From assembly GCA_014898425.1 (NCBI GenBank), contig RCSZ01000009.1:682001-746000 (forward strand): a DNA stretch of 64,000 nucleotides, written 5' to 3'. The notes under the pieces were generated by a model. That model ran no database searches and was not told the origin of the DNA. It saw only the letters and a program-made list of their open reading frames with translations. Below, in pieces: positions 1-13,008 of the stretch. Numbering within the stretch: the stretch's first letter is position 1; each line of letters begins with the position of its first letter. The DNA is from Botryotinia globosa. Taxonomy: Eukaryota > Ascomycota > Leotiomycetes > Helotiales > Sclerotiniaceae. Position numbers and translations under genes: made by a program.

Positions 1-163
1 TGATTGCTAGATATGGATGGGATATGTGGGATGTAGAATTGGGAATTCGTATTGATTGATATGAAGTTGATAGTGAAGTAAATTATTATTGATTCCACTG
101 CCGGTAAGTGAAGTTTGATATGATATGAATGAAGTGAATTAATAAGAAGGATTTGGTTGGGGG

Positions 164-211
164 GGTTGTGGTTGTGGTTATGGTTGTGGTTGTGGTTGTG
201 GTTGTGGTTGT
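164..211. repeat. Hexanucleotide microsatellite (GGTTGT)n
   Basis: About eight copies of GGTTGT with one GGTTAT variant. It gives a Thr-rich spurious frame on the minus strand. Confidence 0.9.
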
Positions 212-274
212 GACAAGATTGATCTTATAAATCGAATTGGGGTTGACTTGGGTTGAATGAGTTGAATGGGGGTT

Positions 275-383
275 GAAATGAAATGAAATGAAATGAAATG
301 AAATGAAATGGATTGGACTGAATTCAATTGAGATGAATTGAGATGAATTGAGATGAATTGAGATGAATTGAATTGAATTGAAT
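275..383. repeat. Adjacent (GAAAT)n and (GAATTGAGAT)n repeats
   Basis: Positions 275-310 are perfect GAAAT-type pentamers. Positions 324-383 are a 10-bp unit that grades into a GAATT pentamer. Both appear to be slippage products of related A/T/G-rich units. Confidence 0.85.
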
Positions 384-539
384 TGAAGATTATAAAAGAA
401 TGACAATGACAATAATAACAATAACAATAATTATGACTATGAAAATGACAATAGACGGAGAAGAGGTACTACCCAGGTAATTCCTCCGCGTAATAAGATA
501 GATGATGGATTATAGATTATGGATGAATGTATATTCAGA

Positions 540-640
540 ATGTATGAATGTATGAATATATGGATATATGGATATATAGATGTATGAATGTATGAATATA
601 TGGATATATGGATATATAGATGTATGAATATATAAATATA
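540..640. repeat. AT-rich tandem duplication
   Basis: A unit of roughly 45 bp built from GTATGAAT and ATATGGAT motifs is present about twice in tandem. It has no coding potential. Confidence 0.7.
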
Positions 641-778
641 TATGGAAGAGTAATACCTAGGTAAATGTAGTAGGTATATATATCTAGGTAGGTAACCTTT
701 CCTAGTAATAATATTATATTCACCACTTTCTATATCTGACTTCTCTCTCTTTCTGTCCTCACTCTATTTCCTTCTACT

Positions 779-979
779 CTCTATCCTCTATCCTCTATCC
801 TCTATCCTCTATCCTCTATCCTCTATCCTCTATCCTCTATCCTCTATCCTCTATCCTCTATCCTCTATCCTCTATCCTCTATCCTCTATCCTCTATCCTC
901 TATCCTCTATCCTCTATCCTCTATCCTCTATCCTCTATCCTCTATCCTCTATCCTCTATCCTCTATCCTCTATCCTCTA
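779..979. repeat. Perfect heptanucleotide satellite (CTATCCT)n
   Basis: A single uninterrupted array of 201 bp with a 7-bp period, about 28.7 copies, with no substitution that I could find. It is bounded by other C/T-rich sequence. The length and perfection suggest recent expansion, so the array should vary in length between strains. Confidence 0.95.
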
Positions 980-1056
980 GCCCCCCTCTCTCTCTCTCTG
1001 TCTTCTCTCTACCCCTTTTTTCTTATTTATTTTTTCTTACCTCTCTCCTCTGCCTT

Positions 1057-1135
1057 TTCTCTTTTCTTTTCTTTTCTTCTCTTCTCTTCTCTTCTCTTCT
1101 CTTCTCTCCTCTTCTCTCCTCTTCTCTCCTCCATT
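1057..1135. repeat. (CTTTT)n grading into (TTCTC)n
   Basis: A pyrimidine-rich pentamer array immediately downstream of the heptamer satellite. It continues the same C/T-only strand. Confidence 0.8.
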
Positions 1136-1572
1136 CTCAATCCTCCCAATATAGACGGACCTTCCTATATAGTACCTTTTGACAAGCCAAAGAAAAGCGC
1201 CGCTGTGTCACTCCAAATCATATTCCTTATCGTGAACCAAGGGCATAGATTACCTAGCGAATGATCTTCTCCAGGGAAACTAAAGAAAAAGCAATTGGAT
1301 TTTCCAAAGTTTAAATGAAGCAATATGATCCTTCTGCCTAGGTACTATCATCGATGGAAGGAATATAGAAATCGTGGACAATCCCAATTTACGTGAATGG
1401 AAGTAAGTGAGTAATAAGTATCTACCTAGTATATACCGAGATAGGTATTGAAATGATAGATATTGATGAATATCGATGCCCAAGTACCAGACGATGGATT
1501 ATCAATCTGAGTAATACGTCGTCTATCCGTGTGCTGATATCTATGGCATGTGTATATATATTTTATATATAT

Positions 1573-1680
1573 TATATATCTATCTTATATCTATCTTATA
1601 TCTATCTTATATCTATCTTATATCTATCTTATATCTATCTTATATCTATTCATTTCCATCTTATATCTATTCATTTCCAT
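1573..1680. repeat. 11-bp minisatellite (ATATCTATCTT)n
   Basis: About seven copies of the 11-bp unit, followed by a diverged pair containing CATTTCCATC. Because 11 is not a multiple of three, all three forward frames stay open and give overlapping Tyr/Ile/Leu-rich spurious frames. Confidence 0.85.
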
Positions 1681-2423
1681 CATACCTCTCTCTCCCTTCA
1701 CTCACCACAACCTCCAATCGATCCTTTCCTCTTCCCTCTCTCCTCTCATCCATAAAAACCTCATCTCCAAATCCCTTGTGATGGGAAGGATGGGAAGAAG
1801 GGATCAATCAACCTAGTCAATAGCGTGTTGTCGATCTTCCTCCAAACCTTCCCCAAATGATGAATGGCGTGAACGGCGAACACTTTCTTTTACACTTGAT
1901 TAGACCAGGCACAAGTTCACCACAAATCTTGGGGGATGGTGTGAGAAACGGTTCTTTACTTAATATCATCCAATATCATCCAATATCATCCAATAACATC
2001 CAATAACATGCCACGATTATTCCTTGAGATACTTTATACCGTTTCCATTTATCTTGCTTTCTTTACAAGATATTATAAGTCAAACTAATCAAAATAATGG
2101 TTCATACGAATCAATATCTCATCCGACCGGTGCTAGTACTAGTGCCACTTCCTCTCAATATACTCAGCACTACTTACTTACTACCCACGCATCCATCCAT
2201 CCATCCATCCATCTCATCTCATCTCATCTCATCCCATCCATCAATCCGTCCATTTATCTACTCATCCATTCAATAGATTCATCCGTCACAACTCAATTAG
2301 AGGACTTCTGGCACAACAGTACGACAGTACGACAGTACGACAGTACAACAGTACATCGGTACAAGAACGCTCGAAAAGAATTTCAAACATCTCATGAACC
2401 CGAGGTGGCGATGAAAATCCCCG

Positions 2424-2500
2424 TTCCAGTTCCAGTTCCAATTCCAGTTCCAGTTCCAATTCCAGTTCCAGTTCCAATTCCAGTTCCAGTTCCAGTCCAA
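2424..2500. repeat. (CCAGTTCCAATT)-type repeat
   Basis: Alternating CCAGTT and CCAATT hexamers, about 13 units. The resulting Pro-Val/Pro-Ile and Leu-Glu peptides are artefacts of the repeat. Confidence 0.85.
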
Positions 2501-5063
2501 CCTTTCTCTTCTCTACGGTGTTAACTTTCAAATGCGTAACATACATAAGCGAAATGCATCCCAAATGAGTCCGGTATTGCGTGGCATAAACTACTTCAAA
2601 CCAAGTCTCTGATCCCGAAGAACGGATGGAAACGTCGGGAGTACGTACCTGACTTTGCCTTACCTTAGTCAACTAGTCTCAACGCCTAGAACATTTTGCT
2701 TTAGGTGCAGCAGTAGCAGTAACACCAAGGAAACCCGAAAATCTGTCACTGCAAGACCGTTAGTCCAATGGCTATTTTCCAGATACGGACGACACATAAC
2801 CTGGATTTTGATTCCCTTTCAAGTTTCATCACCATTTCACGATGGATGGCACAACAAATGGAAAGAAATATTCAATGTCGAGGTATGAGAATCCCAAATA
2901 ATCCCATGAGATTATCTGTTTCAAATCATCACAAGTCTGCGCTTATACTCATTGATCGATTACAGATATCTAAATATCTACAAACGGTCACTTGCATAAC
3001 GAAACCAACTCGCGTACCACCCAAATCCCAATCCTTCCTCCACAAAAGACAGGGGATCGTATCCCTGGTGGAGGATGGCGGCAGGCGAGAGCTCTCGAAT
3101 GTCACTCTACTCATTCAGGGGTTACTTTGGGCTGCATTTGTTCTGATAATCTTGCATAAAGGTATTGTACAAATCGGATGGGGATCTGGGTAGGTAGGTA
3201 GGCAGGCAGGCAGGCAGGTTTGTGCCAAATACGAAATATGTAAAGTTATGCTAATCATTTCCTTTTCTTTTCGCACTGTTCAGAATTTGGTTGACGATAT
3301 CAGATAATGTTCGTTTTCATTTCACCCGCAATCAAAGTCCCTAGTTTGACCATCCTCGCCATCCCATCCTCTCATGATTTCCTATTACGATCAATCTCAT
3401 TAATATCGACATGGGAATTTCAAAATGTGATGGGGAAATGCACTTGCATGCATTTTCTAGGCACATTCAGGTCATACATCAGCCCCCGTGGCTGATTCTA
3501 GATCTTCTACTGCTTCCATTTCTTCCACCGCTCCTTTCTTTTCCACTTTGATCGCAAACTTCTCTTCAAACAGTTCCAAATGAATAGATCTCGATGATGA
3601 AGATAAGTTCCGCTTCATCCCCGTATCTTCAGCCCCGATTTATTTTCACATTCTATCTCATCCCTTAAACATTCTCAAATCCCATCCAGCTAGTCGGCTG
3701 AGAGCGGAATACCTACCCCCCACCGGTGTGAAGGTCGTGTTCCGTAGCACAAAGATGGGATGTCAATGGCTACCGGCATATTCACCATGTACTTTGATCT
3801 TTTTTCATCCCTTTTTTGTTTTTCGTGTTACGCTCTGTCAGAGTTATCGGATTGATGCAATGTCACATGATGATTGATGTTTCCAAGTATCGATTTTTTG
3901 TGTGACATTGTTTCTATATTTGCTTTCGCTGTGTTACTATTGATGTTTTTCTTTTTGGCTTGGAATTCTTTTTGTTTGTTTGGGTAAATATCATATGCCT
4001 CAATGCCCAAACCCAAACCCCTATCATATACATATTGTCTATCCTGCCAATTACTTTCTTCCTCTATTTCCTTTTCCTCAAATCTTTGCTTCTAAACTCG
4101 GGCCCAAGTCACACGTCACAGGTCACAAATTCAAGGGCCCGAGAAATAGAAATAAATGAGGCGAACTCATAAAGCCACATCGGCGCCCTGCATATGATTC
4201 ATCGGAACCTGCGGATAAGATATAAGAAAGAAGTATGTGCATGTTTCACATGACGGAAAACGGAAGCGGGTGCTCGAAACCCGGATCCTTGGTAAATAGT
4301 GACGTGACGACTCTGGGGATTGAGGTATTTCATTTGATACATCTTTTTAAGATCTATGAGGCGTACGTAGGGTGGGCCTTCAGGAGATACCGGCTGAGAC
4401 CTGAGGAAAGCTGAGGTGGGGGTTGGATGATGACTGCCTATGTATGGTGCTACTTGATTTTGGCCTTGTGGCTAAGTGTATGTATGCTTTTGCGGGTTGG
4501 AGATTGGAGACGAGGAATTGGAGATGGGGAATTGGAAACGGAGGCTTAGAGATTGGAGAATAGATGGGATGTGTTGAGGGAGGGAAGTGGTATGTGTAGG
4601 TACAAAGTGATTGCAATTGTAACGAATTGGTTTATCAATGAATATGCGGGAATCGAGATGGTTGCTGTGACGCTGCGGAAAGACATGATATCCGAAGATA
4701 AGAGGAGAGCATCACCTTTTAAGTAGAATGGTAACCTCCAGGAGCATAAGTATCAGTAAATGCTTTGAGAATTGGATCGGAGCAAGCTGATTGGAAGGCT
4801 GTATATTACGTATGCTCTAGATACAAACACGGAGATGTATATATGCATGATATACGATTCTAGGAATACCATACCGTCATACTAGGGAGCAAGAAGGGAG
4901 GTGGGAAATGTATTTTTATGCATTTCTATATATCTGGATATCGTGTTTTTGTGATATGGCTGTGGAATAGTGAAGATGTGGAAAGTGAACTGGGATGGTA
5001 TGGTATGGGGATTGGGAAAGTGAATTTTGAGAATGGAAATTTTGAAAGGGGGGGAGGGATTGA

Positions 5064-5110
5064 ATGGGAGTGGGAGTGGGAGTGGGAGTGGGAGTGGGAG
5101 TGGGAGTGGG
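5064..5110. repeat. (GGGAGT)n purine-rich microsatellite
   Basis: Eight hexamers embedded in a purine-rich stretch running from about 4960 to 5340. It has triplex- or G-quadruplex-forming potential; no gene is associated. Confidence 0.85.
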
Positions 5111-6122
5111 GGAAAGGGGGAAAGGGGGAGAGATGGAAAGGGGGAGAGATGGAAAGATGGAGAGATGGAGATGGAGAGATGGAGAGATGAAAATAGAGAG
5201 TGAGATTGTTGGATCTATGGATCTATGAATGGGAATTTTTTGACTATGTTGCGGACTGGGAGAAGAGTGAGAGAAGGGAGACGGGGAGGTGGGAGAGGGA
5301 GTGTGATTTTTTTAGAGTCAAGCTCGGAAACAAGATTGAGAGGTTTTTAGGAATGAGGCTGGTATCTAGTAGTCCTTCCTTTTACAAAGGGTAGGTAAGC
5401 GGCCTGGTAGGTCCTTGGAAAGACTTTCAGATATCACGTGGTGGATGTTTTGACTTAAACTTGGACTTGGGGGTTGTGGTCGCGGTTGTCGTCGTGGTCG
5501 TAGTGCGGATTCATTCAAAGTCAGAGATGGTAGGTACCGAAGGAACGTAGGTCGTCGGACACGTCTACGATGATACAAAGTTGAAATTGCCATGTGTGCA
5601 TAGAGATGGATGGAATTTATGATATGTCTAGATTGTATAATGGCAGTCGAGTGTTCAAGTTGGGTATGTGTGGACGCTGGAGCTGGGTATCGGTGTTGAT
5701 AATCGGTGATGCGTTGTAGCTTTGAGTGTGTCTCGATTCTTTTTCAGGGATTTAGGATGGCGAGTTGGGTTGGGAGGTTTGTAAGAGATATGTGTATGTG
5801 TGTGTAGAAGGGTGGGGAGGGGGGCTTCTTTCTCTCTTCTCTATGCTATAGTTCTTATTTCACTCTGAGAATCGGGCATCGGAATGTGATTGGTTGGTTG
5901 TGCATGAGTATGCAGCTTTGAGTATGTTCTTCCTCGATGGGGCTTGGAGATTGTGGTCTCGAGTTCGAAAGAGATATGAGTGGTCATCGAAACTGTATCG
6001 TGACTGCTTGGATTGGTGGATAGGTAGGTACTAGGTATGTCATCATGCAAGCGGGATGTCGATTGATCTTTGAATGTCGCGTTTACCCCCCACCTTTGCA
6101 GCTTGCTTACTTTGCTGTGTTC

Positions 6123-7451
6123 ATAAGATATCTTTTGTTTCTCATGGCTATGGATTGATTCATCATGTATAATACAAGGGGACTCTGAAGACTGGAGTAA
6201 AGAAGCTTCTAGAATGGCTACTGTTTATGGGCTTTCAAGTTTGAATATTGCTGCCACAGCTGCTCCAGATGGTACCATTGGATGTCTGTTTGAACGAGAT
6301 TTGAGAAAAACAGGAGCGGGCAAGATTGAAGTGAACTTGAATAATCAGAACAAGGTCTGTAGCGCTGTGCAATGGCGCTTCTATGCTGACAATATCTCTG
6401 GCGCGGCCTTGACAAGCCGCGCCTGGGCTGTACAGGAGCGAGTATTAGCCCCACGGACCTTACATTTTACTAAATCCCAGCTCTTTTGGGAATGCAGAAC
6501 CAATCAGGCTTGTGAAACCTTTCCTGATACATTACCAAGAGTTCTTTGTAACGACTCGTTATATCTTCCCAAGCAAGAATCACAATCATGGAGCGATATC
6601 ATCAGGGTATACAGCAATTGTTCATTAACACACGACAGTGATTGTTTGATTGCAATAGGTGGCGTGGCACGACAACTCCAGAATAAAAATGGTGGCAAGT
6701 ATTTTGCAGGACTTTGGCAATCTCGAATTAGAGAGCAGATGTGCTGGTATATCGAGAGCTTTATTACGAAAACCCCAAGAGAAAATACTTGGCGAGCCCC
6801 TTCCTGGTCATGGGCTTCAGTGAAGCACATGGTCGCTATGCATGATGATACAGTAGTGCTTCGTGAAGCTTATATAGACATCGTTGAAGTTGACATAACT
6901 CTCGAGCATGACGATCCATTTGGAGGTGTTAAGAGAGGAGTTCTGAGCATCCGCTCAAAATCTATGTTATCCTGTGAGATGAAGTCACCACTTAACCAAT
7001 ATGGTGAAAGATCAAGAAATAAAATCACAATTGGTAAAATCACAATTAAAACTTATCTTATAGGATGGGATTATGAAGATTGTGGCTCGGAAGGCTTTTG
7101 TAATCCAATTTTGGTATTACCTATTGGCACCTTGGGATACGATGGGCCGAACTCTTGGGCAAAAATTGAGGGCCTCTTACTAAGACCAACCGATCAGGAA
7201 ATGGGCAATATGAGCGTCTAGGTCGTTTAGAGATCTGGGAAGAAGATCCTAATCACGAATTAATTCGTCGAGCCATGAATCTTGCACAAGATGAGCAATT
7301 CAAGGAGCTGGGTCTTGGTGATGCCCTCCCTTCAGAAAAGGACTATGTTTCAACTGATGTAGATGAGGATGGAATTACGTGGTATACAATTTCTATTGTA
7401 TGCGAAAACAGTGGGATTACGACATATTGGATGTTTGTGGTTTACTGTTGA
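6123..7451 (+). pseudogene. Broken HET-domain (heterokaryon incompatibility) gene
   Basis: HET proteins trigger programmed cell death after fusion of incompatible hyphae. The readable part carries the second half of the HET domain. Upstream of the Met at 6214 the frame reads WIDSSCIIQ followed by DSEDWSKEASRM, the canonical central HET motif, so that Met is internal. The later SRAWAVQERVLAPR block is the third HET motif. The first half of the domain (the LSYCWG-type motif) was not found upstream. A stop lies in frame at 6124-6126. The residues RYL just before it are in another frame, and removing about 16 bp (6131-6146) would bring RYL and WID together, suggesting an insertion. At the 3' end the main frame stops at 7221, but from 7200 the -1 frame reads NGQYERLGRLEIWEED, the usual HET C-terminus, and runs open to 7451. 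I infer a decayed gene with a 5' loss, an insertion and a 1-base frame break. Confidence 0.85.
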
Positions 7452-10272
7452 AGTCTCTTGAGGAATTTGACAGTTTTGTTTTTCATCTTAATCTTGAGAT
7501 CTCTTGTTGAGTTTTTGTTGCTGTTACGCTTTTAATGTTTGGATTGTAATGTTTTTGGGGGGAGGTTTCATTGTTCATTGTTTTCTATAGCTTTTATCGT
7601 TCGATGAAGGGGAGGGGATAGTTATTGTACATCAACACGATGAGACTATTGCAGCACACAAGCAAATCTTCCAAGTTCCCGATATCAATATTCAAGATTA
7701 GCAATGGCAGATATCGAAGAGAACACTAAATATGTGGCCATGAGGAAGGCATAGCTCATCGCTTGTGATCAAACCTGCAGGAGGATTACGTAGGTAGACG
7801 TAGATGCAGGCGGACTACACAGCCTGGGGTGTGGAATACTGTGCTTTACTGTATTGATGTCCAGCAATTTGATTTACTAGGGCTTTCACTAGAATTTTAT
7901 CGGCCCATTTCAAGCTACTATTTGATTTTACGATCGAAAAGATCCGACAGGGCAATCTGATGCCGTTTGCCCAGCACCGTGAGATTGTATACATTCGAAC
8001 CTCATCCTCCTTGGAGTCAGATATAGGAGTGCATCACTACAAAAGTATGGTATAGGTAATGAATTACTGCATTATATTAAATAAAGCATTTCTAGTCATT
8101 TCACATATAGCTGGGTCTAGACACTAATCTAGAAAGTTAATATAAGAGCGTAGGAGTGATAGAATTGCTCAAAGGCATTACCTCTACTTCGAGGAGGCGA
8201 AGGAGGCAAGATGAAGAAGTATCGCATGGCAGATCTTATTTATTGCAGTCTAATTTTTATGAGCCATACACGGCAGTTTTGTAGTCTTTCCAACAATCTT
8301 TAGGTGGTACCGTGTATTGAGAAAAGTTGAAGATTACGGATGACATATAAATAGTCACCCACGCGTCCTATTAGGAGACAAGCTTATTGTAGGAATGCAA
8401 TATGTTTAGTGTAGTGGATTGTAATTTCGTTTATGCATGAGGACTTTTGAAGTCTCTCTGGTGGTGAATGCTACCAAGAGAACTTGTATTATATTACTTT
8501 CGGGTTTCCAAGGGCGAGGATTCTGTTGAGAATGGAAAGCAGCAAGGACTATGAGCCGGCAATGCATGTCAACCCTACCGCTATTCATGAATTTATATAT
8601 CACAGTGCTACTTACGTAATTTGGGGTTACTAGCGACATGGAGGAGCTGTCAGTGATTTTGCCAATATCAAGAGCACACAGACAAGACCCAACCTCAAAT
8701 ATAGTAATCGATATCAAGAAGACATATCTGACATTGAAAGATTTATAGAAAGTACTTAGAATAAGCTAAAGAGTAGTATATGGAAACATATAGCCAGAAC
8801 TATATTAGGCAAGATTATCGATTATAGAATAAAATTGTAATTCTAGAATTTTTTACATCAATAATACTACTATCAATGCTTGCGAAGAACATTTTTAGAG
8901 CTAGAGATATTGTTAAAAGTATAAGTTTCCATTCATTAAGATATCAATCTGAGAAATTTTTTACATTTTCAAATAATTTTTGGTGTTTGCTATTTTCTGG
9001 AAATATTTCTTTTTCGATTATTTCTCTGGAGTGCTTTTCTTTTTCCTCGTCCACCTTGAGATTTTGATTGCTTCGCAGAAATGATTTCTGGGTATGAAAT
9101 TAATCTTGGGGGGAAGAAGATTATAAAATTTGTGATTTGAAACTAGCCAAAAAGATTCATTGTATACACGAACGAGCGAATGCCCCTATTCGACGAAGAA
9201 ATTGATGCAACACAAAAGAAAATAACACTTGCAGTCTGCAAGGCAGATGGTATGAATATTTCTTCGAACTATCCAACTGTTGGTTCATGCGTAGGTCAAT
9301 AAATTCGGCTCATTCACCTAATAAGATGTAGTAGCAAACTCGGGAGTCTCGTCCCGAGGAGATGCTTTGCGGCAGTCAACTTTTCTAATGCTTCATTGCA
9401 ATTTTGATGTCCAAACTAATGGTACGTAGTCATTATGGCCTGAAATCAACACTGCATCTTTACTACAACCAATCTTCCACTTTCGAAGTGAAGGGTCTGT
9501 CTCGACGGATGGTCATTCCTTGGACCCCTCGAAATCAAAGCATACCACACTAGTGATATTTATATGACAACTAGTGAAGAACAGATTAGCTAGGTATTTT
9601 GAGAGGAAAAAAGAGTGGAAATGGCTAGAGAACAGCAATGGAGGACGGAAGATAAGAGACTATAGTAGGATACTCTCATGTTCCTAAATTAAGCGGTAAT
9701 CAAAACAGATATTCAATGGCATGCGTCTGCAAAAATGTCAAGTTCCTCCAACCCACAAAGCCAAAAGTTGATGTTCTCACAATAGCATCAACTTAAGAAC
9801 ATCCGGCTCACACCACTTGATATTTGCCAAGCTATGTCTGCCAAGATGAGAAAAGAGCCTCGTTATTGATCAGCTCTGCAAAGATAATACAAGCAAAAAT
9901 GGATATCATATGTACGTACTTTCTCCCACTGTTGTTTATATGGGTTCCACACAGTGACTAATTTTACCGCAGAAAGTGGGCCAATGAAGGCAAGCATGAA
10001 GACTTCAAATTCATGTCATTATTTTCAATTACTCAGCTTTGATTCGCTTTAAGAATTTACTGTGGTGATAACATGGACCCAGTACTGTTCAGAGGTATTA
10101 TGCTTGGGGTTGTGTCTTATTAATGATAGAAGAAGATTTGCTTGCCGAGTTCTTTCACTCCGACAAGCTTATAAATCTTTGCTTCTTCGACTTTCTTCAT
10201 CGAAATTTTTCTATCGAATTGAAAATGGCGTTCTATCCGTTCCTTTAACTCGAAATCTCGAGTAGCTATACC
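7452..10272. other. Gene-free stretch
   Basis: No supportable gene. Open frames at 8406-8717 and 8876-9067 have no recognisable motif and lie in AT-rich sequence. Spacer between the broken HET and P450 genes. Confidence 0.5.
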
Positions 10273-12079
10273 ATGTTGCTATTTACCACAATTGCAATGT
10301 TTCTAGCTCTCCCACTAGGGCTCGCTACTTGGTCAGCGCAAACCCTAGCCACCAACCGTGCCAAAGCCCGCGCAACAGGTCTCCCCTACCTCATTCACTA
10401 TGTATCACCCATGAATCCCATCTGGCTTATCTATGGTAGTTCCATTGTGCGACTCTGTCAACGACTTGGAATTGCATCCGAGAACTTCACACGCTCTATT
10501 CTCACGGCTGGGAAGCCAATGAACGAGCCCAAATCTTCGTTGATTACGGCGATGCATTTCTGGTTGTTCATCCGGCGGGTATACAACTCTGTGTCGCAGA
10601 TGCTAAAACCATCTACGATATTCTGACGAGGAAATTGGAGTTCACGAGGAATATGAAGGAGATGGCTGTTTTGGATGTTTATGGGCGGAATTTGTCGACG
10701 GCGGATGATGCAGTGGCAAGCTCATCGGAAGATGACGACGGTGACCTTTACGGAAAATAATAATGAGCTAGTTTGGGAACAGTCATTAGCCCAGGCGAAA
10801 GGAATGTTGGAGTATTGGACTGGACTGGCGAAACAACCGATTCGATCGACACATTTGGATACTAAGAACTTCACGCTAAATGTTCTTGCAGCTGCCATGT
10901 TCAACGAAGTGTATCCATTCGAAGGTCATGAGGTTGAGAAGCTAGATTCTCATAAGAATAATAAGTCATATCAGTATCGAGAGTCTGTATCCACGATTTT
11001 GTCATCCATCATCCCAATTTTTGTTGTTGGAGAACAAGTTCTAAAAGCCTGGTGGGCACCTCATTCATTTAGAAATGCGGCCAAAGCGATGGATGACTTC
11101 CGCTCTTATATTTTCGGGTTGATGGATGAAGAGAAAGAGCATCTTACACGGGGAGAAACTGTGAACAAGCATCTGGTTGCGCGTCTAGTGAAAGCTTGCG
11201 AAGAGGGCGAAGAACTGGATGCAGGTGGTACGATCACGGACAAAACTTGGGACAAAGGACGAAAGATGACACTTACGAAAAAAGAGATCTTAAGTAATCT
11301 CTTCGTCTACCCTTTTGCTGGTAATGATACAACATCGATTACGCTCACCAGTTTACTTATCCATCTTGCTGCCAACCCCGACACTCAAGATTGGATTTCT
11401 GAGGAGATAAACTATTATCTACCCACAGATGCGGATGTGGAGCCCTGGAAATACGAAACATATTTTCAATTGAAGCGCTGTAGAGCAGTTAATGTAAGTC
11501 CTCCTAACTTCTACTCCCAGAAGAATAAAGTAAACTCACAACCAGCAGTTCGAAACTCTCCGTATCTGTCACCCCATATCTCAACTCGTAAAAACCACTG
11601 GTTCACACGAACAAACTCTCGAAATTAATGGTCAAAGTTATGTTCTCCCACCGCATACTACTGTCCACTGTTCTATACCCGCTCTCCACGCGCATCCAAA
11701 ATACTGGGGTTCCGAGCCTCTTGCCTGGAACCATAGCCGGTTTATCAGCATGTCTTCTACATCCACTCTCGCTGAAAATCCTAGCACGCAAGATTTTGAC
11801 AAGGAAAAGGTTGAAGGGGATACTTCGGATCATTTCATGCCCTTTGCATGGGGTCAACGAGTATGTCCTGGTAAGAAATTTGCGCAGGTAGAGCTAGTTG
11901 CCGTGTTAGCTGCTTTGTTCAAAGACTGGAGAGTTGAGGTTGTCCCGAAGGATGGCGAAACAGGTGAGCAGGCAAGAGAGAGGGCATGGAAGAGTAGTTT
12001 GGTGGTTGACCACGAGAGACATATGTTGCATGAAATGTTTGACCCGGAGAGTGTGGGATCAAGATGGGTTAGGAAATAA
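10273..12079 (+). pseudogene. Cytochrome P450 monooxygenase, frameshifted
   Basis: A microsomal fungal P450 expected to oxidise a small molecule; the family cannot be assigned by eye. The N-terminus is a hydrophobic anchor (MLLFTTIAMFLALPLGLATW). Visible landmarks are the I-helix AGNDTTS at about 11320, the K-helix ETLR at about 11552, and the heme loop FAWGQRVCPG with its Cys ligand at about 11865. An intron of 55 nt (11494-11548, GTAAGT, CTAAC branch, CAG) joins the I-helix exon to the ETLR exon. The frame is broken twice. Near 10490 the homology moves from the first frame to the -1 frame (SHGWEANERAQIF and on), and near 10705 it moves back at WQAHRKM. Between them the original frame meets a stop at 10624-10626. 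The two indels compensate, leaving about 210 bp off-frame. This is either a decayed gene or two sequence errors; broken neighbours favour decay. Confidence 0.85.
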
Positions 12080-13008
12080 CGAGGACACTAGTCTAGCTTA
12101 TTCTTGAGATTTTGATGCGAAGATGGCTGTGGTTTACAAGATGATTGTTGCTCGACATATTTATATTGGGATGTGGATAAGGACCCCATTTGAGGATGTG
12201 TGAAACTCAGGAGTTGCCTTTGGACCAGCTGGCTCCGGATTTGGGACTAACAATGAGATATCAAATGGCGAACTAATCGGGCTTGGTGTACTTTGCCCTG
12301 TAAGTTTGCTCCGAACGTTTCGTGAGCGTGGAGTGGGTGTATATCATGGACATGACAAAATCAAATGGCTCTGAAATAAAAAAAATGTATCCATTGCTGC
12401 TGCGTACGCTACCTCTAAAACTCCCTCCTCTCCCCTCCCGCAGTCGCCTCTCCATCTCAGATCACGCCCCCCTAACAGTTCATCCTTTCTCTTTACAGAA
12501 TGTAGACACAAAGCGAACCTGAAAAGTCCATCGAGCATAGACAATAATCAGGATTTTGAAGCGTTCTTTTCTCTGAGCTATCCATTTCAGTACTTGGGTC
12601 TTGTGAAAAAAGTCCCGACTACAATCCTACCTGAACTTATTCAAGTAAACTTAGATAGGTCCAGGTAGGGCTGACAACGGATGCTGTGGTTATATGTGAA
12701 GAGAAAAGAAAAGAAGTTGAGATGAGGTGAAGGATTTTATGGTAGATCAAAGGTCTGTGCGTTTTGACCGTGATTAGGTAACATAGTCGTTGATGCCTGA
12801 GGATTGATAGTGGGATTCTGGGGATGGAAGCGACGAGGATTCAAAGGGGCAATTATATGGACTCAGAGATACAATTATTAGACGAAAGAAGGCTAAAGTC
12901 ACAGATCATGAAAGATTATTCGACCGCAATACTAGGTAGTTAATATTGTATTTATCATTACTAATATCCGTATTTCAAACCATAATTCATGTACCATTCA
13001 TTCAACGC
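12080..13008. other. Intergenic, no gene seen
   Basis: Convergent space between the P450 (plus strand) and catalase-like (minus strand) remnants. Nothing recognisable; short open frames overlap on both strands without motif support. Confidence 0.5.

Larger units (their letters stand above)
1..6122. other. Gene-free low-complexity region
   Basis: I see no supportable gene here. The open frames present are translations of microsatellites or have no recognisable domain. The stretch alternates between blocks with strong strand bias (G/A/T-rich at 1-650, C/T-rich at 730-1140, purine-rich at 4960-5340) and ordinary AT-rich DNA. The main tandem repeats are listed separately. No telomeric TTAGGG or CCCTAA array is present, so a chromosome end is not shown. 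Confidence 0.6.

Noticed and set aside
779..979. Telomere or subtelomeric repeat
   Set aside because: The CTATCCT unit is not the CCCTAA telomere repeat, and no such array is present anywhere.
2024..2672. Overlapping frames of 166, 128 and 67 codons on both strands
   Set aside because: The CCAGTT/CCAATT and CATC repeats open all frames at once; the peptides are Pro-Val, Leu-Glu or Trp-Asn repeats.
8406..8717. Minus-strand frame of 103 codons
   Set aside because: No motif, no splice support, AT-rich spacer; shorter than chance frames elsewhere in the window.
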